DNA from: Ectocarpus siliculosus
Lineage: Eukaryota > Sar > Phaeophyceae > Ectocarpales > Ectocarpaceae
Reading direction: 5' to 3'
Assembly (NCBI GenBank): GCA_000310025.1
Contig: FN648136.1
Location: 129,513-193,512 of the forward strand
DNA length: 64,000 nt
A program made the position numbers and the translations under genes. This document shows positions 56,483 through 64,000 of this stretch, one piece after another. Under the pieces are notes generated by a model. The model did not search any database and was not told where the DNA came from. It was given only the letters and a program-made list of their open reading frames with translations. Each line of letters opens with the position of its first letter. Positions within the stretch are counted from its first letter, which is position 1.

Positions 56483-57629
56483 GCTGCGGTTGCCCCGTGT
56501 CTATTCTCCGCACCTAAGATGTGGATGTTCACACGAGAGACTGCTAGCAGCACCCTCGAACACACCCAAGCGTGTACCTCCACCACTAGACACGGCAGAC
56601 TAAGGTGCCAGGCGTTTGCACAGACAGAGCAATTTCCAAAAACAGCAGGTGTACGTGCGCTAGCAAGGCAGCCGGTCGTCGTTGGCTCTGTGCCTGCGCT
56701 CCCCTTCGTGTCTTCCGTCGGTTCGGTATTCGGTACTCCGTGCTGTGCTCACAGGTGCTCAGCAGGTGGTCCCAGACTGGACGCGAGTGATCGAGGTGTG
56801 CGTGAAGAAGTATCCACGGAGCCCCCTTGTGTCTCGCGTTCGCCGCGTGTGTGCGTCGTGTGTGTGTAGCTCAGTTCGCGATTCTTTCTCTCCAATCTAC
56901 TCCTTCGCTCAGGGGCAGAGGTGCTAGCCACCTCCTGGTATCGGTCCAACGTCGTGCCTACACAGGTGAGCCGGTGTCTGGATGTTTTGGATTTTGTCGA
57001 GGTTATTTCATCACCCGCCATGAACATCAAACCCAAAAAACAAGGTCAGCACAGCGGGAGCGAGAGTTTACCAAACGAATTAGGGAGGACTCGTGCCTTC
57101 ACGCCGCGCTGCCCACCCCTCACATATCTCCCGCAACGCATGTTGCAACTTATGCTTGAAACTTCTGCCCGGGATTGTTGCTGGGCTGGCTTTTCGTTTC
57201 CGAAACCGCGGCCGGGTGAGTGCGCGTTCGCTTTCTCAGAAAGGCTCTCGCGTGGCGCTCCGTTGACGTCCTCTAGAAACGGCGTTCTCCAACGAAGGAC
57301 TCTGGCGTACGCTATCAGCCGGAGCAATTCGTTCTGTTTCGCCGAGAGTGTTGCTGGTTCCCTCATTCGCTGCCTTGCACCACCGAGACCATCCGCTAGT
57401 TTAAATGTTCTCGACCTGATTCCCGACCGCTGCACGTTATTCCCGTTCTCCTCCCGTGTGCGCCATTCTTCTCTCTTGACTCGACATTTTCTCTCTCTCT
57501 TCTTTTGAATATTATTACACGTCCCGGCTGTGTTGTCTTGCGCGACGCGTATTCTAGTCACCGCGGCCGGAGGGCGTTGCTCGGGTCAGCACCAGCACCA
57601 GAACCAGCAACAGCCGCAGCATCATCAGC
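56483..57629. promoter_or_regulatory. Intergenic region between divergent SEC13 and CNOT4
   Basis: Must contain both promoters and leaders. About 190 bp of it (56812-56995) is a dispersed repeat whose other copy lies in the TIM14 intron. A pyrimidine-rich stretch (TTTTCTCTCTCTCTTC) at about 57488 lies before the CNOT4 start. Confidence 0.45.
56812..56995. repeat. Dispersed repeat, copy B (SEC13-CNOT4 intergenic)
   Basis: Inverted copy of 52541-52730. Here the order is GTGTCTCGCGTTCGCCGCGT, GGGGCAGAGGTGCTAGCCAC, GAGCCGGTGTCTGGATGTTT. There are a few indels, for example an extra ATCGGT near 56942. Confidence 0.85.
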
Positions 57630-60600
57630 ATGCCCAACAGCAATGCGTTCAACGACTCGGACGATGGCGATGACGCCGTGTGCCCCCTCTGCTGCGAGCC
57701 CATGGACCTCTCGGACAAGAACTTCGTCCCGTGTCCGTGCGGGTACCGGGTTTGCATGTGGTGCTGGCACCGCATCAAGGAGAACTACACCGGCCTCTGC
57801 CCCGCGTGCCGCTCTGAGTACGCTGACGACCCCCACGCCTTCGCCGCGGTGGACAAGGAAGAGGTCATCAAGAACGAAAACAACAAGAAGAAGCGGGCCA
57901 AGCAGAGAGACACCGACTCGACCGGCGCGGCGGCGGCGGCCGCGGCGGCTCGGGAGCACCAGCACGCCCTGCACCTCAGACACCACCACCAACACCAGCA
58001 ACATATGCAACACTTGCATCGAGAACAGGTGCAGCAGCAGGGTGGGGGCAGGGGCGGGGGCGGGGTGGGGGGCGCGACCTCGGTGGCAAACAGGCGCGAG
58101 CTGGCCAACATGCGCGTCGTGCAGCGCAACCTGGTGTATGCGACCGGTTTACCGGCCGGCCTGGACTCCGAGGAGGTGCTGCGAAGACCGGAAAACTTTG
58201 GGCAGTACGGCAAGATCTACAAGGTGAGGCTTGGCGCTTCTTGTTGAACTGGTATCGGGGGCGACCTACCCTTGAGAGCCGTGCCTTCCTTCTTTGTCAA
58301 CCGGACCCTCTTCCTTGTCAACCGGACCCTCTTAGCCTGGTGGGTGATGCATGTTTCTGTGTTCTGTATTCATGTGTACAGCTGTCTCGGTACATGCCAC
58401 ATTTATCCGGTATGCACAATTTAGTGCTCGGGGCCGAGATTGCTTGTCGATGTCTCACCCCATGGTGGGTGATGATGAGGTTGCGGTTCTTTCTACGGGT
58501 GTGTCATTTTGATGATTGGAAAGACCTGTCGCTGGATGTGCGGTCGTTGCGCGTAAACGTTAGGCTGCTCCTTCCTGTGCAATATGGCAACTTTGGTCCC
58601 CACGGCGCCCCCCCCCCCCCCTCCTTCCTGGCGCAGGCGCTCTTCATGAAGATTAAAATTTCAAAAATTGGAAACATAATAACCCACCTGAGCACATGCT
58701 CTGTTTTGCTTGTCTTTGGGAGAAAAAAAAAATGGCCCGTGTACTTGGCAAGCTCCCGTTGCTCGCCCGTTTCATATTCCCGTCATCACCTCTGAGTTGT
58801 GTAGACGGTTCCAGCACTGCTCAGTGGTAAGATCAGGCTTCCGGCTTTGACGAGGGTGGCGCAAGCTTGCTCACATGTTATCCTGCACGGCAGCAGTAGT
58901 GTTTTGCAACCTGGAGGTATGTTGAGTGAGTGCATGCAGCCGTGTGTGGGCGAAATCGTTTTTCTGAGAGGTGGCCTGACTGTTTCGCAGTCTACTTGCT
59001 CTGCCTGTATTTGTTAGTTTAGTTGGGGTGGGAGGGTTCCTTCCGACATGTTTATTTTTGTTGCCAGCATGTACTCGCCGAGCAATCGCGAGCCACTGTT
59101 GGTCTACTATAAAAACATTCCTGATTCACAGGAATGCACGACGGACAGATCAGACGCGCTGTTTCTGGCCTGGTCGCTTGTTTCGGCTGCCTCCTTCGTG
59201 ATGAATCCGACCGATGTCCACTTTACCCCCCAGTGCCCCCACGTTACCCCCCAGTGCTTTTCCCCACCATGCAGCCCGATGACGAGGCACTCCTTTCCGA
59301 GTTGTTCTTGTGAGGGACCGTGCGCCAACCTTCCTCTCCTATTATCCCTGCTGCCGTTGTAACCACACTCCTACAGATCGCCATCTCAGTTTCACAAGCG
59401 TCTGAGCCGCGCCCGGGGAACTTCAGCGCCCATATCACATTCGCGCACAAAGAGGATGCTCTAGCCTGCATCCTCGCCACAGACGGGTGAGTCCGCACCC
59501 TCGCCAGCACTATTACACGTTCCCGCCCGCCTCGGCGCTGTTTGTATCAGCAGCATGAGGAATGCGGTATTCGTCCCCCCCTTGCGTTTTTGTGTTTTGC
59601 AGAGGTTGGGTTACGCTCCAATTGTGGGCTTCGTCGTGTGTTTGTTGGGTGCGTTGAGAATTTTCCGCTGGGTTTTTCATCCGGGCTTGTGTCTGGTGGC
59701 TTGGGGCAGAGGATAGTGACAATTGTTGTCGTGGGCACACATGTCTTTCACGGGTTTCTCTCTCCCTTTTTTGGCAGATTTTGTGCATGGCAGCATCGCG
59801 AGTCAGTTCTCTGCCGTCGCATCCCGTCACTTGTCCTCGGCGTGTACAACAGGAGTCCCGGCTTGTTCTCAACTGCTGTTTTGAACCAACTGCTACTCTT
59901 GCGCGCATGAAAATACTTTTCTCACCCACCCCCGCTCTCGAAACCGGCAGGTTTTGGCTCGAAGGCCGACAGTTGCGCTCGAACTTCGGAACGACAAAGT
60001 ACTGCGCGACGTACCTCCGGAATTCCCCTTGCTCGAACCCGGACTGCCTATACCTGCACGAGCTAGGAGACGAGGAGGATCGCTTCACCAAGGAAGAGAT
60101 TCAACAGCGTTCCCTGCTAGCCCCGCCAATCCCTCCCGGCGCTGTGACGGTGACGGGAGGCGGGGGACCCAGCGGGACCGGTATGCGATGCAACTCGCCG
60201 TATCTACCCCCGCCGGTGTACGAGTCTTCCTCTAACGGATCGAGCCATAGAGAGAGCGGGACGCCGGCAAGGTCGCAGGGGCAGCAGGGGGCAGCGGCTG
60301 CTGGTGGGGCGACGGCGGCGCAGCGGGCGGCGGCGGCGAGAGGGGCTAAACCGGCCGGACAGGTACTGAAGCGTGTCATATGATTTACAACCCGTTTGAG
60401 TACCGCGATGTATCAAATGATTGTTCAGTACGTGACCGTTGTCGCGTCAGAGTGGTGGATCATATCTCACGCGTGTCAGGCGAGGCGGTTTTCGGAGAAA
60501 TATTTCCGGAACGTCAAGTACGAAACTATCCGGTAGGTCGTAGTCAAGGACGTACCACCCACTTGTTGTACAGGGATGCGATGTGAATGCACGATGTTCT

Positions 60601-61767
60601 CAACATCGAGTCTCGGCCGCGCGGTTATTGGTTGCAGCGTAAGGCACGGGGAACTGCGTGCATCAGCTCGCACGTCCCCCAGCGTTCGTTCTTGTACACT
60701 TCGCCATTGCATTATTAATAGCGAGTTTCCCTCAACCAAGGTGCTAGCGATTCATCCCTTTACTGTACGTCGCTATTCAACCTCTTGTTCGGAACCGTTC
60801 ACTTTGCAGGCTGCTGCAGCGCCAACGGCGTTGAAGACCTCGAGCTCCACTGGGGTGGCCTGGGGCGGGGCAGGGGCAACAAATGGGCCAAGTGCTCAAT
60901 CGTTGGGGGAGCGAAGCGGGGTAGCGGTGGTTACCCGGGGGAAGGGGCCCATGGGCGTGGCCAGCCCCACCGCGTCCCCTCACCTCCAAGCGCACAACCC
61001 CACACGCCTGCAGGAAGAGTGGCCTTCACTTGCAGACACGGCCGCGCCGGCGCCGGCCCCAACGCCGACGCCCGCCGCCACGACTACGAATCGCACCAGT
61101 AGGAACCGCCGCAAGAAGGAGAAGCAGCAGCAACAACAACAGCAACAACAGCAACAGCAACAGCAGCAGCAACAGCAGTTGCCAAAAGAAAGTGGGGCGA
61201 CTGCTTCTGCTGCTGCACCTCCAAAATCGCCACCTCAGGAACGAGCGGCGTTGGCTCCAGCTGCTGCTGCTGCTCCTGCTGTCGCTGTGCCCTCTTCGCC
61301 TGCTCCGAGAAAGCCTCCCGTAGTGTCGCAGCCGCCAGGCCTTGGCCCGGTAGCTGGGGTTCCTGCTTTGCCACAGACCTCTGCTGCTCCGGCAGGCGTT
61401 GCGTCAAGCCCAGGCGATGCAGCGGCGGCGGCGGCGGGTGGTCCACCTCTGGGACAAGATGGAGTAACCGGAACCACGTCGGCTGGTTCCCAGGATACAT
61501 CGTCCTCGATGTTTTTCAACCCGTTTTTCAGCAACGGAGGGCGCGGTGCCGCCGGCGGTGCCGGCGTTCCAGACATGCCTTCGGTCGTCTCGGCGCCGCC
61601 CCCGCCAGGGTTTAGCGAGCCCCCGCCCGCCGCTGCCGCCGCTGCAGCGCCGAGCGGTCCTGCCACGGCATCTTCGTCCTCTCCGTCAACAGTTGCGTCA
61701 TCTTCGCCTCTACAGGAGACACAACCGGCGCAGCCGGCGAGGTCGTTGTTCGAAGAGCATTTTGGCA

Positions 61768-61804
<37 letters not shown>

Positions 61805-63482
61805 CAGCGACAACGTGTTCAACGGCGGAATGTTCTCCTCGGCGGCGATCGGGGGGGGGCTTTTTGCCGGTGGGGCTGGGACTGGGCCCGCTGCATCCGC
61901 TGCTGGCACCGCACGCGCTGCTGGCTCACCGCCCCCCGGCTTGCCCTCTGCGCCTGGGGCGACGGACGTTCCTCGCGTATCGCAACAGCCCGAGCGATCG
62001 TCGCCCGCGGGAAGGGAACCGCAGGACTCTCCTGCCGAGCAGCCACAGCCAGACATTAAGGCGTCCATATCTGAGCTTCTCCACCGTCCGACGAAAGGAT
62101 TGGGCAAGGGCGCGGCCGCCGATGGCGAGAGCGACCTGTCCTTCTCCTCTGTCGGTGCTGGATCAGAACCTACGGGCTATGGGCTGGACGGGACCACGTC
62201 GACACCGGCGCACGTGGCTGCGTCTCCGTTTGGTGCGGTGTCTGGCGGGGGACACTTCGGTGGTGCGTTCGGCAGCGCGTTGTTTCCAGTGTCAACGCAC
62301 CAGGGGGGCGCCGCACGTGGCCACGGGGGGCTCGGGGGCACGGACGGTCCAGGGGCGGATCTTTCCGTGGACCCGTTCGCCAACTCGTCGGGGGCGCTTG
62401 CGCGCATGCTGGGGGTGACGTTGCCCCCCGTAGACTCTCACAGCTCCTTAGCGCGCAAGATGAGGTCGGGTGTCGGCGTTTCGCCTGTTGGTGGGGCTAT
62501 GCAACAGGACACGTCGCCGTCGCGTTCGCACGTGCCGCCCCGTGGCGGCGGTGCCTACGCAGATTTTTCCAGGGATATGGACCGCGGTCGGCCGGGGGCG
62601 CATGGTGGGCCTGGGAAAGCGGGGGCTCGGGACGCCTCCGGCGTGGAAAGGGGCGGTGGAGCACGGAACGAGTACGGGGGTATCCACAAGGGTGGCGGTG
62701 CGCTCCAGGACAACCACCAGGCATCGCGCTTTTCGTTTGCCCAGGACGATAACTCGGGCATGTCGTTCTCGCCCGCGAGGGGGTCACCGCAGATGGGGCC
62801 TGATCCGCGTGGGTCTCCCGGAGGGATGGGGAGCCCTTCTCACCCAGGGCAGCACCACCACCTCCACCACCACCACCAGTCACATGCGCATCGGCCATTC
62901 GGCGCAGCGGGACAAGGAGCGGGGCAATCGGTGACTCCACCGCAACTAGGCGAGTTTGGTGGTGGAGCCGAAGGGCATTTCGCGCCGCCGCCCCCGCCGC
63001 ATCACCACCACCCCCACCACAGCCAGCACCACTTCCAGCAGCAGCAGCAGCAGCAGCGACAGCCTCCGCCGCCGCCACAGCAGCAGCAGCAGCAGCAGCA
63101 ACAGCAACCATCACAGCAGCAGCAGCAGCAACAACAACAGCAACAACCGCAGTACTCTATTCAGAACGGGATGGCATTCCTGCAAAAGGTACTGCCGGGG
63201 GTATCGCTGTCCTACGGCGATGCCAACCGCCAACAACCGCCGGCTGGGGCCGGCGGTGGTGGCCAGGGGCAAGGGCAACCGCAAGGGCAACCACAGGGGC
63301 AGGGTGGTGCCTCCTCGGCGGGCGTGCCGACCACGAGCGGTGGCGTCGGGTGGGGAGACACAACGACACAACGCGTAGACCCGGCACAAGCGTTCGGTTC
63401 TTCGATGTGGACTATGGCGCCCGCCCCGAACGCTCCCCGCCAGCCCCAGGGCAGCCGGGGCGGGGGGTATGGTGCGTGGTAA
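57630..63482 (+). CDS. CNOT4: CNOT4/NOT4: C4C4 RING, RRM and CCCH E3 ligase of the CCR4-NOT complex
   Basis: E3 ubiquitin ligase linked to mRNA decay and co-translational quality control. Exons: 57630-58223, 59377-59486, 59951-60362, 60810-63482, with phases joining to about 1262 residues. The N-terminal C4C4 RING (about 18-60) is diagnostic: CPLCCEP, CPCGYRVCMWCW, GLCPACR. An RRM follows: VVQRNLVYATGLPAGLD, RRPENFGQYGKIYK, AHITFAHKEDALACI, and LRSNFGTTKYC. Then comes a CCCH finger, C-x8-C-x4-C-x3-H, in YCATYLRNSPCSNPDCLYLH and GDEEDRFTKEEIQ. Human CNOT4 is about 575 residues. Here the extra length is a Gly/Ala/Pro/His-rich tail with polyQ blocks (about 61127-61176 and 63031-63150). An Ala/His-rich insert separates RING and RRM. 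The tail has no domain I recognise. Exon 4 is one 2.67-kb open frame ending GGGYGAW. Confidence 0.94.
61120..61180 (+). repeat. CAG/CAA polyglutamine tract in CNOT4
   Basis: About 20 consecutive Gln codons, mixed CAG and CAA, just after the basic RNRRKKEK stretch. Confidence 0.9.
63031..63152 (+). repeat. CAG/CAA polyglutamine cluster near CNOT4 C-terminus
   Basis: Three Gln runs separated by short Pro or Ser insertions, preceded by a His/Pro-rich stretch. Confidence 0.9.
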
Positions 63483-64000
63483 AGAGTGGCGACTTGGTTG
63501 GGTGCGGCGGCTCTGCAGCCAGCCAAAGGTTGTGCGCACACGTAAGGTGGGCCATGCGCGTAGGAAGCTGGCGGTTTAGTTTTTGCTAGCGGATACTCTC
63601 GCACATGCGGGGATAAGCACCAAGGGGGCAAGGGAGCTTTTTTTTGCAACAGCTTCGTTTCGTTGCGTAGTCCATGTCTGGAGTGGAGTTGTCTTGGGGG
63701 TGTTTTATTTTCCGCGGTTTTTCTCCTCTGACTGGGGTGTGAAGCTGTAACCTCGCTCGGAGATGTGGAAAGAGGCCAGATGGGTGATCGTGTCCGCGAA
63801 ACGGGTATCGTGAACCCTGTTGCGTGCTTACAGCAGTATTACCCGCCTCATCATATCCCGGGGTCGGCGGTTCACGTGCGTGGGCGTTTCCTGTAGCTGC
63901 GTGTACACCTACTCCGGTAGCTATGTTTTGAGAGGTGGTTCGAGCAAGTGAGGAGTCAATGGAAGACCCATACCGAGGCATGCGTGTTCGTTGTTTTTTT
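63483..64000. other. CNOT4 3' flank to window end
   Basis: 3' untranslated and intergenic sequence. No further coding exon is recognised before the window ends. Confidence 0.5.

Noticed and set aside
61235-62107. 290-codon minus-strand and overlapping plus-strand frames in the CNOT4 last exon
   Set aside because: Shadows created by Gly/Ala/Pro codon repeats. The CNOT4 frame alone is open for 2.67 kb and joins the upstream exons in phase.

Overview
The window is nuclear DNA of a photosynthetic stramenopile, most likely a brown alga of the Ectocarpus type. Almost every gene is split by introns of about 100 to 2000 bases. Exons are GC-rich, neighbouring genes often alternate strands, and CAG/CTG, poly-C and poly-G tracts are frequent. 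One enzyme carries a heterokont-style plastid presequence (signal peptide, then ...ANGFIAP). No bacterial, viral or organellar gene set is seen. The organism call is inference; the gene calls rest on exon-by-exon translation in which splice phases join correctly.

Layout, left to right: the last exon of glucose-6-phosphate dehydrogenase (+, 194-449); ALG3, the ER dolichol-P-mannose mannosyltransferase (-, 2779-6187); a FANCJ/BRIP1-type iron-sulphur DNA helicase in at least 16 exons (+, 7505-16244); an ankyrin-repeat/RING protein (-, 17866-22862); a four-KH-domain RNA-binding protein with a Pro/Gln-rich tail (+, 23286-27718); a gene-poor stretch (27.7-31.6 kb); a protein with three tandem hnRNP Q acidic-domain-like repeats and a C-terminal SAM domain (-, 31602-36205); a gene-poor stretch (36.2-38.9 kb); a plastid-type aldo/keto reductase (-, 38935-45590); a PH-domain protein with a long charged tail (-, about 47034-50757); TIM14/PAM18 (+, 51038-54038); SEC13 (-, 54622-56482); and a very long CNOT4 (+, 57630-63482).

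The genes do not form one pathway. They are mostly housekeeping: N-glycosylation and COPII transport (ALG3, SEC13), mitochondrial import (TIM14), RNA metabolism (KH protein, AcD/SAM protein, CNOT4), genome maintenance (FANCJ), and redox metabolism (G6PD, AKR). Several pairs are head-to-head and may share promoters: ankyrin-RING/KH (423 bp), PH/TIM14 (280 bp), SEC13/CNOT4 (1.1 kb) and ALG3/FANCJ.

The most useful observations are these. (1) A false gap and artefactual duplication at 40.2-41.6 kb duplicates an AKR exon in degraded form. (2) The AcD x3 + SAM architecture is unusual, and two of its repeats share an intron position. (3) A foldback-element family has copies in or near ALG3 and FANCJ, and an unrelated 73-bp inverted repeat lies in an AKR intron. 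(4) FANCJ has a GC-AG intron, an intronic G-quadruplex-prone tract and an intronic telomere-like array. I found no CRISPR array, rRNA or convincing tRNA.
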